The notes under the pieces are model-generated. The model saw only the letters and a program-made list of their open reading frames with translations. It did no database searches and was not told the DNA's origin. DNA of 9,858 nucleotides, taken from contig AWOC01000003.1 in the NCBI GenBank assembly GCA_000494185.1, forward strand, positions 1-9,858, read 5' to 3'. The position numbers and the translations under genes were made by a program. The DNA comes from Candidatus Calditenuaceae archaeon JGI OTU-3 (GTDB lineage: Archaea > Thermoproteota > Nitrososphaeria_A > Caldarchaeales > Calditenuaceae). Positions 1 through 6,976 of this stretch are shown in pieces. Position 1 is the stretch's first letter; each line of letters starts with the position of its first letter.

Positions 1-1966
1 ACTCGGACTGGCTCACGTCTATGATCCTGCCACGTTTCGAGCTTATGATGGATGTCACGGCGCCTATGAAGTCTGAGGGGACCTTCACCTCAACCTTGAG
101 TATGGGCTCAAGGAGTGCTGGATCAGCGGTCAGTATGCTCGCATATATCGACCGCCAAGTGGCTGGGGCTATCTGTGCGTAGCCACGGTGGACCGGGTCT
201 TCGTGGAGCTCCACATTGACAAGAACCGCCTTTACACCCCTCATCCTCTCACCCGCAAGGGGTCCCTCCTGCACGACGCGCTGGAAACCGCCGATAATCA
301 TCATCTTTGTCTCGTGCAGGTATTGTGCTCCCTTAGTCATGTCTACCAATATGTTTCCTGAAGGTTCTATGGTCCATACATTTCTTGCCTCGTCAGCGTC
401 CCATCCATGATCCCTAAGGATCTTCGCCACCTGTTTCCTATCCATCTCGTCGAAGAGCTCACCCTTCCTGATCAGCTCAACGATCTCGTCATCAAGTTTC
501 TCTACGTAGAAGTAGATCTTGTTGTGCCTGTTTGGCGACTTACCCTCGAAGACCCTGCCACGACTATTGACGGTCTCCCTATAGAGTATTATCGGCTTTC
601 CGGCGACAACCTCGAGGCCCGCCTTCTGTATCCAGGTCAACGCTATCTCCAAGTGAAGAGTACCCATGCCGCTGATCAGATACTCACCTGTCTCCGGCCG
701 CACGACGGTGACTAAAGTCGGGTCCTCAATCGTTAGCTTATTCAAGAAGTCGACGAGCTTGGGCAGATCTTTGCTGTGCTTTGGTTCGACCGCGACCGTC
801 ACGACAGGCTCAGAGACGTATTTTAGGGTCTCGAATGGCACCATTTCTACCGCCGCTAGCGTGTCTCCAGCCCTGGCGTCCTCTATACCGAGGAGAGCGG
901 GTATGTTTCCAGCTGGGAGAGTGTGGATCAGCTCCCTGTTTGGGCCCATATAGACAGCTACTTGCTGGACTCTCGCCTCGATGTTTCTACCTACTATGAG
1001 TAGCTTGTCGCCGTCTGAGACCGTCCCGCTGAAGAGCCGGCCCGTGACCACGACGCCTGCGGCTGGATCAACCTTAACGTCCGTTACCGCCATGACGGGG
1101 ATACCGTTCTCGTCGCATTCCAACATGTCCTGTCCAACCTCTGATTCTATGGGGCCTTTCCATATCTTAGGTATCCGATACTTCTGAGCCGCGTGAGGAG
1201 GCGGGTGATGGTTAATAACCATCTCAAGTATTGCCTCGTGGAGCGGGAAATTCTCCCTAAGCCAATCGATGTTGGAAGCTGCAAAGGCCTTAATCACGTC
1301 GCTAAACTTGAGTCCCTTCTTCTGCGCCTGCGGAAGCGTGAAGCCCCACCGATCCTTGGCTGAGCCCAGCGCGATGCTCCCATTCTGGAAACTTACCTTC
1401 CACTCACTCCTCATCCAAGGCTCGCCATACATATCGATGAGCCTATTGACCTCCGTGACGATCCTAGCCAAGGTTTCCTGAATTTTCTCGGGGGTCAGCT
1501 TGAGCTCCTTTATAAGCCTGTCAATCTTGTTGATGTATAGGACAGGCTTCACCCTCTCTGACAAGGCCTGTCTTATCACGGTCTCTGTCTGCGTCATGAC
1601 GCCCTCGACGCTGTCGACGACTACTACTGCCCCATCGATCGCCCTCAAAGCGCGCGTAACTCTCCCTGAGAAGTCTACGTGTCCCGGTGTATCGATCATG
1701 TTGATGATGTATGGTTTATCCAGCTCATAGTAGAGGCTGACGTTCGCAGCCTTTATTGTCATCTGTCTTTGCTGCTCCTCCTCGAGGTAATCTAGGGCGA
1801 GAGCCCTCCCCGCCAGGCTGGGGCTGAGCAGACCCGCCGCCGCGAGCAGGCTGTCAGTAGTGGTGGTCTTGCCATGATCAACATGAGCGATAATTCCAAT
1901 ATTCCTTATACTATCCTTCTGCCGTAATATCTCGAGCACTTCGCTGATACGCTTAACTCTTCCCAA
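1..1966 (-). CDS. fusA: Translation elongation factor 2 (aEF-2), C-terminus cut off by window edge
   Basis: EF-2 is the GTPase that moves tRNA and mRNA through the archaeal ribosome after peptide bond formation. About 655 codons are visible; archaeal EF-2 is usually near 730, so only the end of domain V is missing. Visible motifs are the P-loop AHVDHGKT (about residues 27-34), switch I with QMTIKAAN (68-75), DTPGH (92-96) and NKID (146-149). Domain II to V sequence follows, including the domain IV loop DPVHRGYAQ, whose His593 is the expected diphthamide site. The last visible residues, VTSIISSKRGRIIDV, match the domain V region of the family. The only plausible start is TTG at 1966: an in-frame TAG lies 18 nt upstream with no other start codon between, and the resulting N-terminus (MGRVKRISEVLEIL) fits the family. 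The gene diverges from the GNAT/ABC operon. Family assignment is certain; the start is very likely. Confidence 0.97.
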   Translation of the reverse strand, partial: MGRVKRISEVLEILRQKDSIRNIGIIAHVDHGKTTTTDSLLAAAGLLSPSLAGRALALDYLEEEQQRQMTIKAANVSLYYELDKPYIINMIDTPGHVDFSGRVTRALRAIDGAVVVVDSVEGVMTQTETVIRQALSERVKPVLYINKIDRLIKELKLTPEKIQETLARIVTEVNRLIDMYGEPWMRSEWKVSFQNGSIALGSAKDRWGFTLPQAQKKGLKFSDVIKAFAASNIDWLRENFPLHEAILEMVINHHPPPHAAQKYRIPKIWKGPIESEVGQDMLECDENGIPVMAVTDVKVDPAAGVVVTGRLFSGTVSDGDKLLIVGRNIEARVQQVAVYMGPNRELIHTLPAGNIPALLGIEDARAGDTLAAVEMVPFETLKYVSEPVVTVAVEPKHSKDLPKLVDFLNKLTIEDPTLVTVVRPETGEYLISGMGTLHLEIALTWIQKAGLEVVAGKPIILYRETVNSRGRVFEGKSPNRHNKIYFYVEKLDDEIVELIRKGELFDEMDRKQVAKILRDHGWDADEARNVWTIEPSGNILVDMTKGAQYLHETKMMIIGGFQRVVQEGPLAGERMRGVKAVLVNVELHEDPVHRGYAQIAPATWRSIYASILTADPALLEPILKVEVKVPSDFIGAVTSIISSKRGRIIDVSQSE

Positions 1967-1990
1967 CTCAACATTCCTACCCTAATCCAT

Positions 1991-2006
1991 GCTTTAAGGA
2001 TAAAGC
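1991..2006 (-). promoter_or_regulatory. Probable TATA region of EF-2, within a perfect inverted repeat
   Basis: Read on the minus strand, the 99-bp divergent spacer holds TTTATCC and CCTTAAAG, AT-rich words in an otherwise GC-rich stretch. They are centred about 30-35 bp upstream of the TTG start. A TATA box here would place the transcript start only a few bases before the TTG, giving a very short leader. The same bases form the perfect inverted repeat GCTTTA-AGGA-TAAAGC (6-bp arms, 4-bp spacer). The promoter role is inferred from position and composition. Confidence 0.5.
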
Positions 2007-2042
2007 AGGCCCCCTCCGACCCTCCTCCATCATCCAAGAATA

Positions 2043-2050
2043 CTATTATA
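2043..2050 (+). promoter_or_regulatory. Probable TATA box of the GNAT/ABC operon
   Basis: CTATTATA, within the AT-rich run AATACTATTATAGG, is centred about 25 bp before the ATG at 2072. That is the usual archaeal TATA-to-start distance. It predicts a transcript beginning at or next to the start codon, so the first gene may be leaderless. This is inference from spacing and composition. Confidence 0.5.
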
Positions 2051-2065
2051 GGTGGGTCCGAGTAG

Positions 2066-2566
2066 GTGGTTATGAGGTTGTCCTCGTCGGTAATCGTGCG
2101 GACCGCGCAGCAGTCTGACAGGCCAGGTATAGTTGAGCTGGTATTGAGGGCAAAGAGGCTTAACGAGGAGTTCGACCCGCTTCTGAGGCTCTCTCCCACC
2201 GTGTCGCAGGCTGTCGAGAAATACGTGGACGACGCGCTCCACTCGTCGGGCTCCATAGTCTTGGTGGCAGAGTATGAGGGCAAGCTTGTGGGCGTGCTCA
2301 AGGCTGATATCGTTGACCGGCTGTTTTACGATCCCCCTCTAGAGGGCATTATCAGGGAACTGTATGTCCTCCCCGAGTTCAGAAGGAAAGGTGTGGCCAG
2401 ACTCCTAGTCCTTGAGGCGTCAAGAATCCTCAAGGAGCGTGATGCAGGAATCATTACGGCCGAGTTTCCCTCGCTTCACAAGATAGCGGTGGAGTTCTAC
2501 GAGAACATGAAGTTTAGACCCATCTTCAGTAAATACGCGATAGAGGCGGAGAAGACCCTCCCTTAG
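2066..2566 (+). CDS. GNAT-family N-acetyltransferase
   Basis: This is a single-domain GNAT protein of 166 residues, which transfers an acyl group from acetyl-CoA to an amine; the substrate is not evident. The N-terminal strand IVRTAQQSDRPGIVEL (about 10-25) is typical. A central strand pair follows at LVAEYEGKLVGVLKADIV (66-83). Motif A is ELYVLPEFRRKGVARLLVLEA (98-118), with the acetyl-CoA pyrophosphate loop RRKGVA. The C-terminal FYENMKFRPIFSKYAIEA (144-161) is the usual motif B end. The start is uncertain: GTG 2066 has GGTGGG upstream, but the ATG at 2072 sits where the TATA-like box predicts transcription to begin. It leads the exporter operon, is in the same frame as the ATPase gene, and is separated from it by one TAG and 18 nt. 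Substrate specificity (small molecule, polyamine or protein N-terminus) cannot be read here. The family call is secure. Confidence 0.88.
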   Translation: MVMRLSSSVIVRTAQQSDRPGIVELVLRAKRLNEEFDPLLRLSPTVSQAVEKYVDDALHSSGSIVLVAEYEGKLVGVLKADIVDRLFYDPPLEGIIRELYVLPEFRRKGVARLLVLEASRILKERDAGIITAEFPSLHKIAVEFYENMKFRPIFSKYAIEAEKTLP

Positions 2567-2584
2567 AACGGGGGTCATCGAGGG

Positions 2585-3541
2585 TTGCCGGGCTACGCCA
2601 TAGAGGCGGAAGACCTGAAAAAGACCTTCAAGACAAGCGTCGGCAGGGCCTTCCTGAAGAAACAAGCTATAATCGTGAACGCGGTTGACGGACTATCCCT
2701 GAGGGTCGGTAGTGGTCAGATACACAGCCTGGTGGGGCCGAATGGGGCGGGAAAAACAACTACTATCAAGATCCTATCAACCCTCCTGATACCGGACTCG
2801 GGTAGAGCGCTGGTCGGAGGTTTCGATGTGGTTAAGGAGCCGGGGAAGGTTAGGGAGATCATAGGTCTGGTCCTAGCGCCGGACAAAGGGTTTTACACGC
2901 GTCTGACAGGTCTCGAGAACCTGGTTTACTATGGGAGGCTGTATGGGCTTAGCAGGGGTGAGGCCATCCGCCGAGCCTATGAGTTGTTAGAGCTGGTAGG
3001 TTTAGCAGACGAGGGTAAGAGGCTTTACGAGGAGTACAGCCTCGGCATGAAGGCCAAGTTAAGCATAGCAAAGGCCATGATTAACGACCCTTCCATAATA
3101 TTCTTGGACGAGCCGACCATCGGTCTCGACCCAATTTCAGCGAGGAGAGTGCGCCAAATAATCCGGGACCTGGCGACGCAGGGCAGAACTATCCTGCTGA
3201 CCAGCCACAACATGTGGGAGGTCGAGAACCTAAGCAACAAGGTCTCACTGATCAAGGGAGGCAAGATTGTGGTAGAAGGCTCTCCCGCAGACTTGAAGGA
3301 GAGGCTGCGGCTGAACTACCGCATAGAGGTGGAGCTCCTTGACTCCCCCGCGCCGGCGGCCAAATTCCAGACCCAGGTCGGCGAGAGGGGGTATCCGGTA
3401 ATTACCTTGGAGACCAGCCAGCCAAGCGAAGACCTAGTTAGACTCTTGGAGCAGTTAAGGTGGGACGGATGCAGGATCGGCTACGTCAGGGTGCATGAGC
3501 CAAGCCTTGAGGAGGTTTTCGAGAAAGTGATGACCTCGTGA
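2585..3541 (+). CDS. ABC-2 type exporter ATP-binding protein (NatA/DrrA-like), atypical signature motif
   Basis: This is the 318-residue nucleotide-binding subunit that would power the two permeases that follow. Walker A is GPNGAGKTT (51-59), Walker B IIFLDE (171-176), the D-loop GLD (180-182), and the switch His lies in TSHN (208). The signature is YSLGMK (151-156) instead of LSGGQ. The Q-loop region reads VLAPDKGFYTRLTG and lacks the usual glutamine. An N-terminal extension before Walker A (about 13-33) and a C-terminal domain ending in EPSLEEVFEKVM (305-316) fit the exporter ATPases of the NatA/DrrA group. The start is TTG 2585, the first start codon after the in-frame stop of the acetyltransferase; GGGGT at 2571-2575 could be its ribosome site. 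The stop overlaps the next start as GTGA, which implies translational coupling. The transported substrate is unknown. Confidence 0.93.
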   Translation: MPGYAIEAEDLKKTFKTSVGRAFLKKQAIIVNAVDGLSLRVGSGQIHSLVGPNGAGKTTTIKILSTLLIPDSGRALVGGFDVVKEPGKVREIIGLVLAPDKGFYTRLTGLENLVYYGRLYGLSRGEAIRRAYELLELVGLADEGKRLYEEYSLGMKAKLSIAKAMINDPSIIFLDEPTIGLDPISARRVRQIIRDLATQGRTILLTSHNMWEVENLSNKVSLIKGGKIVVEGSPADLKERLRLNYRIEVELLDSPAPAAKFQTQVGERGYPVITLETSQPSEDLVRLLEQLRWDGCRIGYVRVHEPSLEEVFEKVMTS

Positions 3542-4314
3542 GGAGCCTCAACCAGCTTGTTGGGGTCTTTGAGGCCGAGGTCAAGACATTCCTCAGGGAG
3601 GCTGGGGCCTTCCTCTTCATGCTAATGTTCCCCTTCATGATATCGTTCCTCACATATGGGGCGGGACAGGCACTCACTGGAGGAGCAGCCTCGCCTAAGC
3701 AGTGGTTATACCAGCTCATCGGTCTCACCCTAATGATGATAGTCTTCACGATGACCAGCTCCACCGCCTGGTTCTTCAGGAGAGGCCTCATGACTGGCAG
3801 ACTAGAGTACATCTTGGCCGCCCCGATCAATCCATTCATCGTCATAGCTGCCTCATCCATCTCCAGCGTAATCTTCAACATAATCAACTTCGTTTTCATC
3901 GCAAGCCTCGGCGTCCTCGTTGTCTATGGCCCTCACCAGCTTCCAGCAACTTTTCTATCCATACTCTACTTGGCAGCGGCCCTGCTCCCTATAATAGGCC
4001 TTAACCTGATCGTCGGGGTGATGACACTAGTATTTAGGGAGCCCGAGCCCGTTACTAATGCGTTCAACTCTGTGGTGGCGGCGGTCTCAGGCTTCGCGTA
4101 CCCCACCACGCTCCTACCCGTCTTCCTACAGGCAATCGGTAAAATCCTTCCATACTCACACGTTGTGGAGTCTACTAGGGAGATACTATCTGGGTCGATC
4201 CAGCTAGCGGCCTACTCACCCCAAATACTTCTCCTCGGTTATCTTGTGTTCGGTCTATGGGTTTACAAGGTGGGCGAGTCGCTCTATGTCAGGAAGAGGG
4301 GCGTTAGCTGGTAG
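3538..4314 (+). CDS. ABC-2 family permease, first subunit
   Basis: This is an integral membrane protein of 258 residues with about six predicted hydrophobic spans (roughly 23-42, 56-80, 103-130, 138-166, 175-200, 229-246), the ABC-2 permease layout. The cytoplasmic element GRLEYILAAPINPF (87-100) matches the family pattern of a Gly-x-Leu-Glu followed by a small-residue/Pro turn. PYSHVVESTREIL (205-217) matches the conserved segment before the last span. It starts at GTG 3538, overlapping the ATPase stop by 4 nt; GTGATG at 3527-3532 can serve as its ribosome site. It most likely forms a heterodimer with the next gene product, because one ATPase gene is followed by two permeases that are not copies of each other. 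The substrate is unknown. Confidence 0.88.
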   Translation: MRSLNQLVGVFEAEVKTFLREAGAFLFMLMFPFMISFLTYGAGQALTGGAASPKQWLYQLIGLTLMMIVFTMTSSTAWFFRRGLMTGRLEYILAAPINPFIVIAASSISSVIFNIINFVFIASLGVLVVYGPHQLPATFLSILYLAAALLPIIGLNLIVGVMTLVFREPEPVTNAFNSVVAAVSGFAYPTTLLPVFLQAIGKILPYSHVVESTREILSGSIQLAAYSPQILLLGYLVFGLWVYKVGESLYVRKRGVSW

Positions 4315-4318
4315 AGTG

Positions 4319-5086
4319 ATGGCCGAGATAGAGAGAGGTCTGAGGGGGTACGCGAGGTATAGGGCGTGGCTTGTCTCAGACCTCGTCTCCTGGCCGTTCT
4401 GGACCATGTTCTTTTTCCTCTCAATCCTTATGTACTCGCCAGACCTGCTGAAGTCCCAGTACCACCTCAACGCATTGACTTGGAGCTTCTTCTCATTCAT
4501 CTTGGTCTCATCCTTTACGTGGGCAGCTAACTCCCTCTCGACATCGATACAGCAGGGAATACTTGAGAATGTGCTTGTCTCGGGGGGTAGTGTGAGGCTT
4601 CACGTTACGGGAAGGATTGTTATCTCGCTGCTAGACTTCGCGATAGGCGGCCCGTTCCTGCTCCTGATCTCGGCAGTAGGCTTTGGCACCAATATAACTG
4701 TAGCCCGGCCCGACCTCATGGTCTTAGCCCTCATCCAAGCCATCGCCTTTCTCTACCTCTTCAGCTCGGTACTATCCATCATGCTCGTAGCGCTGCGTTC
4801 CCCGTGGATTGTTCTAAACGTCGTACAGTTCGCTGTTCCATTCACAAGTGGGGCTATACCCGTGGAGGTGCTGCCGCCTGACCTACGGGCCGCCCTCACC
4901 TACTCACCATTCTTCTACATCATTCACCCAATCGTAGCCTCTGCCACGGGAAACTTCTATCTCCATCCAGACCAACTCTTCCTCACAGGATTCGTGGTAG
5001 TCCTCTCCCTCGCGGCCCTAGGAGTCTGGCTGGAGAAAGCCTTGATGAGGAGGGCCCTTATGAGGGGACGGTTCTCCCTCTTCTGA
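4319..5086 (+). CDS. ABC-2 family permease, second subunit
   Basis: This is a membrane protein of 255 residues from ATG 4319 with about six hydrophobic spans (near 23-39, 52-71, 99-123, 134-158, 163-182, 217-236). GILENVLVSGGSVRLHVTGR (80-99) aligns in position and pattern with the GRLEYILAAPINPF element of the first permease. TYSPFFYIIHPI (194-205) occupies the place of that protein's PYSHVVEST segment. The sequence is otherwise clearly different, so this is an old paralogue rather than a recent copy. The start is open: GTG 4316 and ATG 4319 lie just after the previous stop, while an in-frame ATG at 4286 would add 11 residues and overlap the upstream gene by 29 nt. ATG 4319 gives the N-terminus (MAEIERGLRGYARYRAWL) that best resembles the family. 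The gene ends 11 bp from the convergent operon. Confidence 0.87.
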   Translation: MAEIERGLRGYARYRAWLVSDLVSWPFWTMFFFLSILMYSPDLLKSQYHLNALTWSFFSFILVSSFTWAANSLSTSIQQGILENVLVSGGSVRLHVTGRIVISLLDFAIGGPFLLLISAVGFGTNITVARPDLMVLALIQAIAFLYLFSSVLSIMLVALRSPWIVLNVVQFAVPFTSGAIPVEVLPPDLRAALTYSPFFYIIHPIVASATGNFYLHPDQLFLTGFVVVLSLAALGVWLEKALMRRALMRGRFSLF

Positions 5087-5097
5087 ACCACTCGGCG

Positions 5098-5967
5098 TCA
5101 GATGCTTCTCAGTGCAAGACCCGACAAGAAGTAGCCGAGGGCGAAGGAGCCTGCCGCGAAGACCGCTAGGAACCCGATATGGGGGATTACCAAGGGGCTA
5201 ATCACCCCCTCGCCTAGGAGAAGTAGTTGTCTCAAGGCTTCTACTCCATGTGTAAGAGGGTTAACTATGGCTAGGGCTCTGAGCCAGTCTGGCATCAAGG
5301 AGACAGGGTATAGCGCGCTGCTAGTAAACATCAGCGGCAACGTTATCAGATTGTTTATCGCGATATGATACTCCCAAGTCTTTATCTTCAGAGTCAGCGC
5401 TGTTATGATAGTCGAGAAAGATCCGCAGAGCAGTGCAAGCACCAGAAGTGCCGCTAGGAACTCTGCGGGCCCAGCTACGTGGATATGTAGCCCCAGGGCC
5501 AGTCCGATCAACATGACTAGGAACGCCTGCGCGACACCCCTAACTACTGAGGAAGCTACCTTCCCGAAGAGGATAGAGCTGCGGTTAATAGGGGCGCATA
5601 GTAGCTTGTTTAGGAAGCCGAGCCTTCTGTCCCAGGCCACGGACATCCCACTCGACATGGCCGTGAAGAGAAGAATCACGCCCATCATTCCTACAGCGAT
5701 GTAGCTGAAGAAGTCTATATCCGAGGACCCGAAGTACCTTGAGAGAACCTCATTGATTATTACGCCTAGCCTTCGCGTCGCCTCAGGCGGGAGCTGGCTC
5801 AAGAGGTCCTCAGGGATCCTCAGGAGCCCGGTGAGGTTTAGAGCCTTGCCGTACAGCCCCATCCAGAGAAGTGGCTGAATCGAGGTCATGAAGATGAGTA
5901 TTGGCGATCTGTACCACTTTTTCAGCTCCCTATAAGCTAATGCTCTGACCTCAGATAACTCTCTCAC
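5098..5967 (-). CDS. ABC-2 family permease (DrrB-like), PadR-linked exporter
   Basis: This is the membrane subunit of the second exporter, 289 residues. Hydrophobic spans lie near 23-41, 88-110, 138-160, 167-190, 204-222 and 260-284. A long, more polar segment between the first two spans (about 43-87) is probably extracytoplasmic. Family hallmarks are the cytoplasmic turn DRRLGFLNKLLCAPINRSS (113-131) and NPLTHGVEALR (236-246), the latter typical of DrrB-type permeases. With only one permease gene in the operon, a homodimer served by the adjacent ATPase is the simplest model. It starts at GTG 5967, overlapping the ATPase stop by 4 nt (GTGA), with GGAGG at 5979-5983 upstream. Efflux of a hydrophobic compound, drug or lipid is the usual role of such pairs, but the substrate cannot be read here. 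Confidence 0.92.
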   Translation of the reverse strand: MRELSEVRALAYRELKKWYRSPILIFMTSIQPLLWMGLYGKALNLTGLLRIPEDLLSQLPPEATRRLGVIINEVLSRYFGSSDIDFFSYIAVGMMGVILLFTAMSSGMSVAWDRRLGFLNKLLCAPINRSSILFGKVASSVVRGVAQAFLVMLIGLALGLHIHVAGPAEFLAALLVLALLCGSFSTIITALTLKIKTWEYHIAINNLITLPLMFTSSALYPVSLMPDWLRALAIVNPLTHGVEALRQLLLLGEGVISPLVIPHIGFLAVFAAGSFALGYFLSGLALRSI

Positions 5968-6962
5968 CTGCTCCTCATCCTCCTGATGGTGATGTTTCTT
6001 CTCATCACCTCGTCTCTGCTGCCTCCAACGTCTCTTAAGGACCTGCCAGTCAGCCTGAGGAACACCTCGTCTAAACTCTGCCTCTTCATCTCCGCTCGCC
6101 TGACGTCGACTCCGAGCCTGATTAGCTCGCCAAGCAGCTGGGGCATCACGAGCTCACCCCTCTCGACCCAAACCCTGATAACTCCGTTCTCCTCAGAGAC
6201 CTCCTTAACGCCACGGATGGAGCTGATGGCTTCCCCTACGCTAAAACTTGCATGAGCGAGCTCCAACTCGATCAGGTCTCCGCCGATAGATGTCTTTAGG
6301 CTTGTTGGAGTATCTAAGGCCTTTATCCTACCATTATCTATTATCGCTACGCGGTCACACAACGAGTCTGCTTCATCCATGTAGTGTGTTGTCAGGAAGA
6401 TTGTTACGCCTTGGTCCCTGGCGAGCAACCTGATGTAGTCCCAGATCCTAGCGCGCGTCTGGACATCAAGGCCCAGCGTGGGCTCGTCAAGGAATAGTAT
6501 CTGCGGTTGGTGGATTAGTGCGCAGCAGATCTCAAGCCTCTTCTTCATTCCGCCAGAGTACGTTTCGACTTTCTTGTCGGCGAATCTCTCTAGCTCCATA
6601 AACCTCAGCACTTCTCTCGCCTTTGTCTTAGCCTCGCCTCGCGCTATGTGGTAGAGTGACGCGTGAAGCATTAAGTTCTCATAGCCGGTGAGGTCGTCGT
6701 CGACGGTGAGGTCTTGGGGGACGTAGCCGATCACCTCCCTTACCTTTGCCGGCTCCTCCAACACGTCGTAGCCCGCAACCACTCCTCGACCTGAGGTCGG
6801 CCTCATGATCGTTGTGAGGATGTTGATCGTCGTCGTTTTTCCTGCACCATTTGGCCCGAGAAACCCGAAGACCTCCCTCTCCGCCACCGTGAAGCTTACA
6901 TGGTCTACGGCCACAAGTTTGCCGAAGACCTTCGTAAGCTCTATCGCCTCAACCATCGGCAA
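5964..6962 (-). CDS. DrrA-type ABC exporter ATP-binding protein
   Basis: This is the ATPase of the PadR-linked exporter, 332 residues, with all canonical motifs: Walker A GPNGAGKTT (36-44), Q-loop Gln83 in YVPQDL, signature YSGGM (135-139), Walker B ILFLDE (155-160), D-loop GLD (164-166) and switch His193 in TTHYMDEAD. The block RPTSGRGVVAGYDVLEEPAKVR (54-75) and the C-terminal regulatory domain ending in SLDEVFLRLTGR (296-307) are typical of daunorubicin-resistance-type ATPases. A basic tail (RRNITIRRMRSR, 321-332) follows and overlaps the permease start. TTG 6962 is preferred because GGGGTGAG at 6969-6976 lies 6 nt upstream; an ATG two codons later (6956) is the alternative. The padR stop lies inside that ribosome site, indicating coupling. 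It differs from the left-hand ATPase in having intact signature and Q-loop motifs. Confidence 0.95.
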   Translation of the reverse strand: MPMVEAIELTKVFGKLVAVDHVSFTVAEREVFGFLGPNGAGKTTTINILTTIMRPTSGRGVVAGYDVLEEPAKVREVIGYVPQDLTVDDDLTGYENLMLHASLYHIARGEAKTKAREVLRFMELERFADKKVETYSGGMKKRLEICCALIHQPQILFLDEPTLGLDVQTRARIWDYIRLLARDQGVTIFLTTHYMDEADSLCDRVAIIDNGRIKALDTPTSLKTSIGGDLIELELAHASFSVGEAISSIRGVKEVSEENGVIRVWVERGELVMPQLLGELIRLGVDVRRAEMKRQSLDEVFLRLTGRSLRDVGGSRDEVMRRNITIRRMRSR

Positions 6963-6968
6963 GACTTT

Positions 6969-6976
6969 CTCACCCC
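6969..6976 (-). promoter_or_regulatory. Strong ribosome binding site of the DrrA-type ATPase
   Basis: GGGGTGAG on the minus strand closely matches the archaeal anti-Shine-Dalgarno complement. It stands 6 nt before TTG 6962 and decides that start over the ATG at 6956. It overlaps the TGA of padR, so the regulator and ATPase are probably translated in a coupled way from one mRNA. Confidence 0.65.

Noticed and set aside
407..715. Open reading frames on the plus strand across 216-1730
   Set aside because: They lie antisense to EF-2, whose frame is continuous with full family motifs; none resembles a protein family.
1991..2006. GCTTTAAGGATAAAGC as a terminator hairpin
   Set aside because: It lies between two divergent 5' ends, has weak AT-rich arms and no T-run, and overlaps the expected promoter.
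2066..3541. GNAT-ATPase fusion by readthrough of the in-frame TAG at 2564-2566
   Set aside because: The ATPase has its own TTG start and upstream GGGGT, both proteins are complete at family length, and no stem-loop suggesting UAG recoding is evident just after the stop.
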